Assembly: GCF_003576455.2 (NCBI RefSeq)
Contig: NZ_CP032869.1
Span: forward strand, 1,302,001 to 1,366,000
Length of the DNA stretch: 64,000 nt
Direction: 5' to 3'
Source of the DNA: Mucilaginibacter celer
GTDB lineage: Bacteria > Bacteroidota > Bacteroidia > Sphingobacteriales > Sphingobacteriaceae
The notes under the pieces: model-generated
What the model was told of the DNA's origin: nothing
The model's input: the letters and a program-made list of their open reading frames with translations, nothing else
Databases searched by the model: none
Part shown: positions 18,563 to 25,338 of the stretch, in pieces
Numbering within the stretch: position 1 is the first letter of the stretch
Layout: each line of letters starts with the position of its first letter
Translations under genes and position numbers: made by a program

Positions 18563-19294
18563 TTAATATTTTTTACCGCCGTTATTATTACGGTTACGGT
18601 TTTGGTTGTTGTTACGGTTTTGATTGTTTTGCTTACCACCGTTACCACCGCCGCGGCTTTGGTTGTTTTGGTTGTTGTTACGGCCGCGGTTATTGTTGTT
18701 GTTTTGCTGAAAGTTATTCGGACGGAAATCAACACGGTTAAGGTTAACATTTTCTTCCAGTTTCAGCGTACCGCCCGATAGGGCGTACAAATCGGCAATA
18801 ATGCTTTCATCACTTACCGAATCCTTGTTCCACTGTACATAGGCCATTTTCATGAAATTGGCTATGGCCTGCACCATGTGACGCTTGCGTTCGGGCTCTT
18901 CAATGGCTTTGGCCTTTTCAATCATCAGCTCGATGGTTTTGCCGTAATGCTTGTATTTAATACGCTGATGCGGATAATTTAAAGGCGCAGGTTTGATATG
19001 CACAGCCTCGGGCGATGGTTTAGGATAGGGCGAATCCACATCTATCTGGTAATCAGAAATGATGTGCAGGTGATCCCATAGTTTGTGTTTAAAGTCGGCC
19101 ACATCGCGCAGGTGGGGGTTTAAAAAACCCATCAGGTCAATCACTACCTGTGCGTAGCGGTTACGTTCTTCTTTGGTTGGCAGCGCAACTATGTATTTAA
19201 CCATGTTTTGTACGTTGCGGCCATATTCAGACAGGATGAGTTTATTCCTGGTTGAGTTATAATCAAAATTTGCAGGCGATTTATCTAATGCCAT
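18563..19294 (-). CDS. DUF4290 family protein with Asn/Arg/Gly-rich tail
   Basis: A 243-residue cytosolic protein of a Bacteroidetes-conserved family of unknown function (DUF4290). Residues 1 to about 185 are a helical, mixed-charge domain (LSEYGRNVQNMVKYIVALP near the start). The last 55 residues are almost only Asn, Gln, Arg, Gly and Lys, a low-complexity disordered tail reminiscent of RNA-binding or phase-separating tails; this reading is inference. A consensus promoter lies upstream and a strong terminator downstream, so it is monocistronic. Confidence 0.8.
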   Translation of the reverse strand: MALDKSPANFDYNSTRNKLILSEYGRNVQNMVKYIVALPTKEERNRYAQVVIDLMGFLNPHLRDVADFKHKLWDHLHIISDYQIDVDSPYPKPSPEAVHIKPAPLNYPHQRIKYKHYGKTIELMIEKAKAIEEPERKRHMVQAIANFMKMAYVQWNKDSVSDESIIADLYALSGGTLKLEENVNLNRVDFRPNNFQQNNNNNRGRNNNQNNQSRGGGNGGKQNNQNRNNNQNRNRNNNGGKKY

Positions 19295-19395
19295 GTTAGT
19301 TGTATTGTTTTTAAGAAAGTTTGAATTTAGCCAGACAAATTTCCCGGAAGGGCAAATGAGGCTAAAGTTGAATTGTTACTTGTATTGAAGTAACG

Positions 19396-19426
19396 CAAAT
19401 ATAATGTAATACTTATAATGTACAAA
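19396..19426 (-). promoter_or_regulatory. Consensus promoter of the DUF4290 gene
   Basis: On the minus strand TTTG (19426-19423), 19 bases, then TATATTTG (19403-19396), followed by C: a full match to TTTG-N19-TAnnTTTG. It lies about 100 bases before the ATG. Confidence 0.7.
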
Positions 19427-19484
19427 TTACATGAACTAAATGTTACAATTATTTGTTTTAATTTGGCCACTAAACAGCTACAAT

Positions 19485-20597
19485 TTGGAAAATCAGCAAT
19501 TAATTATTACCCATATAGATATTTACCGCTTCAGCATCCCGATGGAGCCTTTCACCATTGCCACCGGCACCATGGATCATGCCCAGAATGTTTTTATCCG
19601 TGTACATACCGATGCCGGTTTTTATGGCGTAGGCGAATGCTCTGCCTTCCCGATGATTGTTGGCGAAACACAGGAAACCTGCCTGTTAATGGCCCGCGAG
19701 TTTGCCCGATTGTGGAAGGGTAAAGACGCATTGGATCTGGAAGCCCGCTTAAATGATTTGCATAGCTTTACGGCCGGTAATACCACTATTAAAAGCGCTT
19801 TTGATATCGCTCTGTTTGATATAGCGGCCAAAAATGCCGGTTTACCCTTATATCAATTTTTAGGGGGAGAGAAACGCCCGGTCGAATCGGATATCACCAT
19901 AGGCATAGCCGGGCATCATACCATGGCTCTAAAGGCTTTAGATTTCCAGGCCTCTGGTGCTAATATATTAAAGGTAAAGCTGGGAAAAAACGCCGCGGAA
20001 GATGTTGAACGCATTAAACAGATCCGCGAGGCTGTTGGTCCGGCTATGCGCATCCGTGTTGATGCCAACCAGGGCTGGACTTTTAACGAAGCCGTTTTTG
20101 CCCTGCAGGGGATAGGCCAATATGACATTGAATTTTGCGAGCAACCCATACGCACCTGGTATGACGATCGCCTGCCCGAGCTGATGCAGCTCTCGCCGGT
20201 AAAAATTATGGGCGATGAAAGCGTGTATAACCATCACGATGCCCGTAAGCAGATTAACAGCGGATCATGCCATTACATCAATATTAAAATGGCAAAATCG
20301 GGCGGGATTTATGAGGCTAAAAAGATTCATGATGTGGCTGCCTCTAAAGGCATTCCCTGTATGATGGGCGGGATGCTGGAGAGCCGTATTGCCTTAAGCG
20401 CCAAGCTGCATTTTGTATACGCCAGTCCTAATATTGTTTTTTACGATATGGATACCTGCAAATTAGGGCATTTGATTGATCCCTGCGTCGGCGGCGCTCG
20501 ATACGAGGGCTATAACCTTGATATTGATGATGCTCCCGGTATAGGCGCTGATGCCGATGAAGGTTTTTTAGCCGGTTGCGAACGTTTTACCATATAA
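19485..20597 (+). CDS. Enolase-superfamily dipeptide epimerase-like enzyme (MLE subgroup)
   Basis: Likely a cytosolic L-Ala-D/L-Glu-type dipeptide epimerase or a related muconate-lactonizing enzyme. Motifs seen: KVK in ILKVKLGKN (about 164), metal ligands Asp in RVDANQGW (about 192), Glu in FCEQP (about 219) and Asp in GDESV (about 243), and the second catalytic Lys in INIKMAKSGG (about 268). The KxK plus K pair is the racemase/epimerase signature. I start at the TTG at 19485, which puts the first strand (THIDIYRFSIP) a few residues in. The frame is open up to an ATG at 19440, but those 15 extra residues look non-native. A GNAT follows after 12 bases, so the two are probably cotranscribed, perhaps in peptidoglycan-peptide recycling. 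The substrate is unproven. Confidence 0.82.
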   Translation: MENQQLIITHIDIYRFSIPMEPFTIATGTMDHAQNVFIRVHTDAGFYGVGECSAFPMIVGETQETCLLMAREFARLWKGKDALDLEARLNDLHSFTAGNTTIKSAFDIALFDIAAKNAGLPLYQFLGGEKRPVESDITIGIAGHHTMALKALDFQASGANILKVKLGKNAAEDVERIKQIREAVGPAMRIRVDANQGWTFNEAVFALQGIGQYDIEFCEQPIRTWYDDRLPELMQLSPVKIMGDESVYNHHDARKQINSGSCHYINIKMAKSGGIYEAKKIHDVAASKGIPCMMGGMLESRIALSAKLHFVYASPNIVFYDMDTCKLGHLIDPCVGGARYEGYNLDIDDAPGIGADADEGFLAGCERFTI

Positions 20598-20609
20598 ACA
20601 AAGAGATAA

Positions 20610-21065
20610 ATGCTGGTTAGAAAAGCCACCCCCGAAGATTTACCCGTATTGCTTCAATTTGAACAAGGAATTATCAATGCCGAGCGCCCTTTCGACAGCA
20701 CTTTACTGCCCGATCCGATAAGCTATTATAATCTTGAAAAATTTATCACCATGCCTGATGTAGAGGTTTTAGTGGCCGAAATTGATGGTGAGATTGCAGG
20801 CAGCGGTTATGCCCGGATTAAAAAGAATGATAACACATATTATGATTTTGAGGAATATGCCTACCTCGGTTTTATGTATGTAAAGCCGGAGCATAGGGGA
20901 AAAGGCGTGAACCAGGCAGTTATCGAAGAGCTTAAAAACTGGGTTGCACAACAAGGCCTCGCCGAGATAAGGCTCGAAGTGTACAGCGAAAACACCGATG
21001 CGATTAAAGCTTACCAAAAAGCTGGTTTTGAGAAGCGGATGGTTGAGATGCGGATTAGGTTGTAA
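20610..21065 (+). CDS. GNAT-family N-acetyltransferase
   Basis: A 151-residue acetyl-CoA-dependent acetyltransferase. It starts directly with the first GNAT strand (MLVRKATPEDLPVLL). The acetyl-CoA pyrophosphate loop is VKPEHRGKGVNQAVIEEL at about 90-107, and the C-terminal AYQKAGFEKRM motif is present. It is the second gene of a two-gene unit with the epimerase. Substrate unknown. Confidence 0.85.
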   Translation: MLVRKATPEDLPVLLQFEQGIINAERPFDSTLLPDPISYYNLEKFITMPDVEVLVAEIDGEIAGSGYARIKKNDNTYYDFEEYAYLGFMYVKPEHRGKGVNQAVIEELKNWVAQQGLAEIRLEVYSENTDAIKAYQKAGFEKRMVEMRIRL

Positions 21066-21093
21066 CACCCTCAATCATCATCAAAAACAAAAC

Positions 21094-21122
21094 AGGCCGG
21101 TAATTTTACCGGCCCGTTTTTG
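21094..21122 (+). terminator. Terminator after the epimerase-GNAT unit
   Basis: GGCCGGTAA pairs with TTACCGGCC, followed by a T-rich run. It may also serve the small minus-strand gene that ends at 21137. Confidence 0.75.
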
Positions 21123-21136
21123 TTGTTATAAATATT

Positions 21137-21274
21137 TTATAACAGGGGTTTTCGCTTTGCACGGTTTGCGTTAGGCGTTTTGCCTGCACCGTTTTTTTCC
21201 TGTTTTGATAATTTAGGATCGTGCAACTGTTTCGATGCCTCGGTCTTTTCCTTTTCCAATTCTTTAGTTGCCAT
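21137..21274 (-). CDS. Small basic protein, 45 residues
   Basis: ATG at 21274 to TAA at 21137, convergent with the GNAT gene. The protein begins MATKELEKEKTEASKQ and ends NRAKRKPLL. It is highly charged, with about a quarter Lys, no hydrophobic segment and no Cys, so it is probably disordered and cytosolic. It shares a terminator hairpin with the convergent GNAT gene. Function unknown; I do not recognise the family. Support comes from an intact frame starting at an ATG and a composition unlike a chance ORF. Confidence 0.5.
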   Translation of the reverse strand: MATKELEKEKTEASKQLHDPKLSKQEKNGAGKTPNANRAKRKPLL

Positions 21275-21380
21275 AACAGTAGAGTTTGTTTTTATAGATA
21301 ATATCATAAATATAATATTTGTTTGGCAATAAATGAAAATAAAACGGCAAAACCCCTCTTTTTAATATGTTATAACATGT

Positions 21381-22748
21381 TTATGATAATTCGGCGAAAT
21401 ATTTGTGAAATAGCGGAATTGTTTCAATGCCTTTATAATAATTATAGATATCATATTTTTCGTTAGGCGAATGCAGGGCATCGCTATCCAGGCCAAAACC
21501 CATCAGCACGGTTTTTATGCCAAGTTCGGCCTCAAACAAAGCCACAATAGGGATACTGCCGCCGCCGCGGGTTGGAATAGGCTCCTTACCGAATGATTCG
21601 GCAATGGCTTTTTGTGCCGCTTTGTAGGCTACGCTATCGGTTGGTGTAACTGCCGGTTCGCCGCCATGATGCGGGGTTACTTTTACTTTTACCGATGGTG
21701 GCGCGATGCTCAAAAAGTGATCGGTAAATAGTTTGGTTATCGCCTCAGATGTTTGGTTAGGTACCAAACGCATCGAAATTTTGGCGTTGGCTTTTGATGG
21801 CAATACGGTTTTGGCACCCTCGCCTATGTAACCGCCCCAAATACCATTTACCTCAAGGGTAGGGCGGGTGCCCGTGCGCTCAAAGGTACTGTATCCTTTT
21901 TCACCCCAAAGTTCGGCAATGTCTAAATCTTTTTTATACTCAGCCTCATCGTAGGGAGCGCTGTTCAGGGCATCCCGTTCATCCTGTGTTAACGGAATAA
22001 CATCGTTGTAAAAACCGGGAATGGTGATATGGTTATTTTCATCGTGCAGGCTGGCAATCATTTGTGCCAGTATGGTGATAGGGTTGGCAACAGCGCCGCC
22101 GTAAACGCCAGAATGCAGATCGCGGTTTGGTCCGATAACTTCAACTTCGAGGTAGGAGAGGCCGCGCAGGCCGGTTTCGAGCGAAGGGTGTTCCATGCTG
22201 ATCATCGATGTATCGGAAATCAGCACCACATCGGCTTTTAGTTTTTCTTTATTGGCTTTAACAAAAATGCCCAGGTTGGCCGAGCCTACTTCTTCCTCGC
22301 CCTCAATCATAAATTTAATGTTGCAGGGCAGGGTATCGGTTTGCATCATCAGCTCGAAGGCTTTTACATGCATATAAAACTGGCCTTTATCATCGCAGGC
22401 ACCGCGGGCATATATTTTACCATCGCGCACGGTAGGCTCGAAAGGAGGGGTGTGCCAAAGTTCCAGCGGATCTGGCGGTTGAACATCATAATGCCCATAA
22501 ACCAGTACGGTAGGTTTTGATGGGTCGATGATCTTTTCGCCGTATACAATAGGGTATCCGGCGGTTTGGCAAATTTCAACATTATCGGCTCCGGCTTCGC
22601 GGAGCTTTGCTGCCACGTAATCGGCAGTTTTTAATACTTCGGGTTTGTATTGCGGATCGGCGCTAACCGAGGCTAAACGCAACAGATCGAATAACTCGTC
22701 TAATAAACGCTGCCTGTTTTGCTCAACATATTGCTTTATGTGCTGCAT
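21381..22748 (-). CDS. M20-family dipeptidase/carboxypeptidase
   Basis: A zinc metallopeptidase of the M20 family, 455 residues, no signal peptide. Metal-site motifs: GHYDVQPPDP (first His), ACDDKGQ (bridging Asp), the general base in EGEEEVGS, the dimer-domain signature DLHSGVYGG, and the last His in DALHSPNEKY. It resembles dipeptidases that cleave short peptides in the cytosol. A -7 promoter element TATATTTG lies 17 bases before the ATG. Exact peptide specificity is not visible. Confidence 0.88.
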   Translation of the reverse strand: MQHIKQYVEQNRQRLLDELFDLLRLASVSADPQYKPEVLKTADYVAAKLREAGADNVEICQTAGYPIVYGEKIIDPSKPTVLVYGHYDVQPPDPLELWHTPPFEPTVRDGKIYARGACDDKGQFYMHVKAFELMMQTDTLPCNIKFMIEGEEEVGSANLGIFVKANKEKLKADVVLISDTSMISMEHPSLETGLRGLSYLEVEVIGPNRDLHSGVYGGAVANPITILAQMIASLHDENNHITIPGFYNDVIPLTQDERDALNSAPYDEAEYKKDLDIAELWGEKGYSTFERTGTRPTLEVNGIWGGYIGEGAKTVLPSKANAKISMRLVPNQTSEAITKLFTDHFLSIAPPSVKVKVTPHHGGEPAVTPTDSVAYKAAQKAIAESFGKEPIPTRGGGSIPIVALFEAELGIKTVLMGFGLDSDALHSPNEKYDIYNYYKGIETIPLFHKYFAELS

Positions 22749-22765
22749 AATATTATGGTTTGCAG

Positions 22766-22773
22766 CAAATATA
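22766..22773 (-). promoter_or_regulatory. Likely -7 element of the M20 peptidase gene
   Basis: The minus strand reads TATATTTG. The matching -33 position falls inside the adjoining repeat, with no TTTG there. Confidence 0.45.
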
Positions 22774-22783
22774 GTTAGTTCTC

Positions 22784-22868
22784 TTGGTTCACTGGTTCAT
22801 TAGTTCATTAGTGGATAATTTTTCAACCTACATAGTCACTAATTCACTAAATCACTAATTCGCTAACT
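22784..22868. repeat. Word-iterated palindrome, TTAGTTCA and TCACTAATTC words
   Basis: GGTTCACTGGTTCATTAGTTCATTAG is seen as three GTTCA-type words on the left. On the right ACTAATTC and ACTAAATC are repeated four times. The two word types occur separately at 7259-7389 and 57055-57172. It lies directly after the DLGSAD operon. Confidence 0.6.
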
Positions 22869-22870
22869 AA

Positions 22871-23035
22871 TCAATCCGCCGAGCCAAGGTCTGATTTTGG
22901 GGCATCAGGGGTTTTAACAAACTCCGCTTTTTCTATCTGGGCTTTAACCTCAGTTTTGGCTTCCCTATGGGTTAATGATACTGCGGTAAGGCCGGTTGCT
23001 ACTAATAAGGCTGCTGCTATCAGAAATTTTTTCAT
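22871..23035 (-). CDS. DLGSAD peptide gene A: 54-residue secreted peptide, last of the operon
   Basis: ATG at 23035 to TGA at 22871. A signal peptide (MKKFLIAAALLVATGLTA) is followed by a charged linker (EAKTEVKAQIEKAEF), and the protein ends exactly in APKSDLGSAD. It shares the C-terminal DLGSAD with the four genes upstream, but the usual Lys-Arg before it is Lys-Ser here. It lies 40 bases after the 22-copy repeat gene on the same strand. Function unknown. The variant motif could mean that the dibasic pair is not essential, or that this copy is decaying. Confidence 0.75.
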   Translation of the reverse strand: MKKFLIAAALLVATGLTAVSLTHREAKTEVKAQIEKAEFVKTPDAPKSDLGSAD

Positions 23036-23075
23036 GTTGTTTTTATTTTGATGGTGATTAACTGTAGAGATTTGA

Positions 23076-24179
23076 TTATGCAGTGAAATCGGCAGAACCT
23101 AAATCTCTTTTCGGACCGGCGTTGGTGAAATCGGCAGAACCTAAGTCGCGTTTCGGACCGGCATTGGTAAAATCAGCAGAACCTAAATCTCTTTTTGGAC
23201 CAGGACCGCTTACAGCGTAATCAGCAGAACCTAAATCTCTTTTTGGACCAGCATTGGTGAAATCGGCAGAACCAAGATCTCTTTTTGGGCCAGGACCACT
23301 AACAGCATAATCAGCAGAACCTAAATCTCTTTTCGGACCAGCTTCAGTTACAGCGTAATCAGCAGAACCTAAATCCCTTTTTGGACCGGCGTTAGTGAAA
23401 TCGGCAGAACCAAGATCTCTTTTTGGGCCAGGACCACTTACAGCATAATCAGCAGAACCTAAATCGCGTTTTGGGCCAGCATTGGTGAAATCGGCAGAAC
23501 CAAGATCTCTTTTTGGACCAGCTTCAGTTGCAGCAAAATCAGCAGAACCTAAATCACGTTTTGGGCCAGCATTGGTGAAATCGGCAGAACCAAGATCTCT
23601 TTTTGGACCAGCTTCAGTTGCAGCATAATCAGCAGAACCTAAATCACGTTTTGGACCGGCGTTAGTAAAATCGGCAGAACCTAAATCTCTTTTCGGGCCA
23701 GGACCGCTAACAGCGTAATCAGCAGAACCTAAGTCACGTTTTGGACCAGCATTAGTAAAATCGGCGGAGCCTAAATCTCTTTTCGGGCCAGCTTCAGTTA
23801 CAGCATAATCGGCAGAACCTAAGTCGCGTTTTGGGCCAGCGTTAGTGAAATCAGCAGAACCTAAATCTCTTTTCGGACCAGCTTCAGTTACAGCGTAATC
23901 GGCAGAACCTAAGTCGCGTTTTGGGCCGGCGTTAGTGAAATCGGCAGAGCCTAAATCCCTTTTCGGACCAGCATTGGTAAAATCAGCAGAACCTAAATCA
24001 CGTTTTGGACCGGGGCCTGTTTTTGCGAAATCAGCAGAACCTAAATCTCTTTTCGGCCCGGCATGGCTTGCAGTTTTTACGCCATCTTTTTTAGGGGTGA
24101 TGGTGGCCGCGTTTGCGATAGTTGCAGATGATAATATTGTGCTTAATGCTAAAGTTGCTATAACTGATAAATTTTTCAT
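23076..24179 (-). CDS. DLGSAD gene B: secreted protein with 22 tandem GPKRDLGSAD repeats
   Basis: A 367-residue protein. The N-terminal 40 residues contain a signal peptide (MKNLSVIATLAL...ANA) and a short basic linker. The remaining 327 residues are 22 copies of the invariant decapeptide GPKRDLGSAD separated by spacers: FTNA (11), YAVTEA, YAVSGP, YAATEA or FAATEA (9 in all), FAKTGP (first) and FTA (end). An F or Y always follows the repeat Asp. Short and long spacers mostly alternate, giving a 30-residue higher-order unit. Synonymous codons vary between copies (Arg as AGA or CGC/CGT, Leu as TTA or CTT) while the peptide does not change, which suggests selection on the peptide. It looks like a multicopy peptide precursor or a repetitive surface polymer; I know no named family. 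Confidence 0.88.
   Translation of the reverse strand: MKNLSVIATLALSTILSSATIANAATITPKKDGVKTASHAGPKRDLGSADFAKTGPGPKRDLGSADFTNAGPKRDLGSADFTNAGPKRDLGSADYAVTEAGPKRDLGSADFTNAGPKRDLGSADYAVTEAGPKRDLGSADFTNAGPKRDLGSADYAVSGPGPKRDLGSADFTNAGPKRDLGSADYAATEAGPKRDLGSADFTNAGPKRDLGSADFAATEAGPKRDLGSADFTNAGPKRDLGSADYAVSGPGPKRDLGSADFTNAGPKRDLGSADYAVTEAGPKRDLGSADYAVSGPGPKRDLGSADFTNAGPKRDLGSADYAVSGPGPKRDLGSADFTNAGPKRDLGSADFTNAGPKRDLGSADFTA
23079..24059 (-). repeat. Coding tandem repeat array, 42- and 48-bp units, 22 copies
   Basis: The DNA behind the 22 GPKRDLGSAD units. Unit length switches between 42 bp (FTNA spacer) and 48 bp (six-residue spacer); both keep the frame. Copies differ mainly at third positions. 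Confidence 0.9.
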
Positions 24180-24249
24180 GATGTTTTTTGGATATGGGGG
24201 TACTAAATATTTTATATGATGTTGTTTGTAATCGCTGTTTGTTTTGTAA

Positions 24250-24402
24250 TTAGTCGGCGCTGCCTAAATCTCTTTTAAAGCCGCTTGCCAATGAGTTGAT
24301 CTTTGCAACGGGTATTTGCTCGTTGTTTTCTTTTTTGTTTGTAGCTGATGATAATGCACCTGCACTAAGGGCTACTGCTGCTATGAGGATGAATTTTTTC
24401 AT
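24250..24402 (-). CDS. DLGSAD peptide gene C: 50-residue secreted peptide
   Basis: ATG at 24402 to TAA at 24250. A signal peptide (MKKFILIAAVALSAGALSSA) is followed by a polar linker (NKKENNEQIPVAKINSLAS) and the exact C terminus GFKRDLGSAD. The frame stays open upstream to 24492, but MKKFIL is the clear start. It lies 70 bases before gene B and 31 bases after gene D on the same strand. It carries a single copy of the peptide that gene B has 22 times. Function unknown. Confidence 0.8.
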   Translation of the reverse strand: MKKFILIAAVALSAGALSSATNKKENNEQIPVAKINSLASGFKRDLGSAD

Positions 24403-24433
24403 GGTGTTTTTAATTTTATTGATCGTGAAATAA

Positions 24434-24577
24434 TTAGTCGGCACTACCCAGGTCTCTTTTATAACCGGTGGTAAATGAATGCGTGTCGGCAATCTCTGCT
24501 TTTACACTTTCCTTTTTGCAGGATGAGATTGTGCCGGTAAACAGCACAGCCAGGGTAATGGTGATTATCTTTTTCAT
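24434..24577 (-). CDS. DLGSAD peptide gene D: 47-residue lipoprotein-like peptide
   Basis: ATG at 24577 to TAA at 24434. The signal region MKKIITITLAVLFTGTISSC ends in a lipobox-like ISSC, so this copy may be lipid-anchored, unlike its neighbours. Then comes a short linker (KKESVKAEIADTHSFTT) and the exact C terminus GYKRDLGSAD. The open frame reaches 24772, but MKKIIT is the natural start. Same strand and spacing pattern as genes C and E. Function unknown. Confidence 0.8.
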   Translation of the reverse strand: MKKIITITLAVLFTGTISSCKKESVKAEIADTHSFTTGYKRDLGSAD

Positions 24578-24629
24578 GATCGGGTGGGGTATTTCAGTGT
24601 TTAAATTATTCAGGGTAATTTTTAAAATA

Positions 24630-24791
24630 TTAGTCGGCGCTACCCAAATCGCGCTTAAAGCCGGTTGCTGTTTTTGTAAAATCAACCGTGGCTGGCTGAG
24701 CTTCTTTCTTTGCTGATGACGATAAAACAGATGTTGAAGTGAGTACTCCGGTTGTTGCAACAAGCAGTACAAAAAATACTGTTTTTTTCAT
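24630..24791 (-). CDS. DLGSAD peptide gene E: 53-residue secreted peptide, first of the operon
   Basis: ATG at 24791 to TAA at 24630. A signal peptide (MKKTVFFVLLVATTGVLTS) is followed by an S/T/A-rich linker, KKEAQPATVDFTKT, and the exact C terminus ATGFKRDLGSAD. It is the promoter-proximal gene of the five-gene run; intergenic gaps downstream are 52, 31, 70 and 40 bases. The linker motif KKE recurs in genes C and D. Upstream lies a 547-base gap shared with a divergent TPR sensor-like gene. Function unknown. Confidence 0.8.
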   Translation of the reverse strand: MKKTVFFVLLVATTGVLTSTSVLSSSAKKEAQPATVDFTKTATGFKRDLGSAD

Positions 24792-25034
24792 ATTGATTAA
24801 TTAATATATTTAATTATTTATTTTTTAAATTAGAACGATAGTTAATATTTGTTATAAACCGTGCTGGCTATTTTTAGCTGCTAATAATATTTAAATAAAG
24901 TGATCTGTGTCTCTTTTTTTGTTTGCTATAAACCTGTTAAAATGTTAAAAAACTGTTGTTTATCTCTATATTTATTTTCTTTATAAAATCAATTTAAATT
25001 ATTAATTTTAAACGCAATAAGATTTGTTTTGTTT

Positions 25035-25061
25035 CTTAAGCGGGATAAAATCCCGCTTAAG
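25035..25061. promoter_or_regulatory. Perfect hairpin in the DLGSAD operon leader
   Basis: CTTAAGCGGGA pairs fully with TCCCGCTTAAG across a 5-base AT loop. No T-run on the operon strand, so it is not a classical terminator. It may be a leader RNA structure or a protein site. Confidence 0.45.
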
Positions 25062-25203
25062 TTAATTTATCATATTGCTTATTTTGCTGCTGTTTTTCTA
25101 TTGCACATCGCCTTGCGCTGTTCAGTGGCACTGCTATGCTCTGAAGGTATTAAATATTTGATTTTTGCAATCTAAATAATTGTTTTTCAGTAGATTAACT
25201 GTG

Positions 25204-25211
25204 CAAATATA
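25204..25211 (-). promoter_or_regulatory. Candidate -7 element for the DLGSAD operon
   Basis: The minus strand reads TATATTTGC, the same -7 sequence as in the DUF4290 and M20 promoters. A weak TTTCG lies near the -33 position. Confidence 0.35.
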
Positions 25212-25338
25212 GATATGTTTTTTAATTGGTACGAAAAAACTAAAAAATATTTTTCCACAGCGTTTTTTATCTTTAACGTTAAATATAATTCAGCATTATT
25301 TCATAACTTTCACCCCAATACATCGTACAAGTGTTTTA

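Larger units (their letters stand above)
24792..25338. other. Divergent intergenic region between the DLGSAD operon and the TPR sensor gene
   Basis: AT-rich, about 550 bases, no ORF I can support. It contains a perfect hairpin at 25035-25061 and a minus-strand -7 element TATATTTG at 25211-25204 that could start the DLGSAD operon transcript with a leader of about 400 bases. Confidence 0.5.

Noticed and set aside
18454..18750. Thr/Val-rich ORF overlapping the DUF4290 gene
   Set aside because: A shadow of the Asn/Arg/Gly codon repeats read in another frame.
23079..24059. Regular repeats and spacers of a CRISPR-like period
   Set aside because: The units are coding, vary at third positions and have no unique spacers; no cas gene is near.
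23935..24219. Plus-strand ORF across the DLGSAD repeats
   Set aside because: Complement of the repeat codons; the minus frame has the signal peptide and the motif shared by four other genes.
22871..24791. Graspetide or lanthipeptide gene cluster
   Set aside because: Multicopy cores suggest a RiPP, but no ATP-grasp, LanM-like or other modifying enzyme, protease or exporter is within view, so no class can be named.
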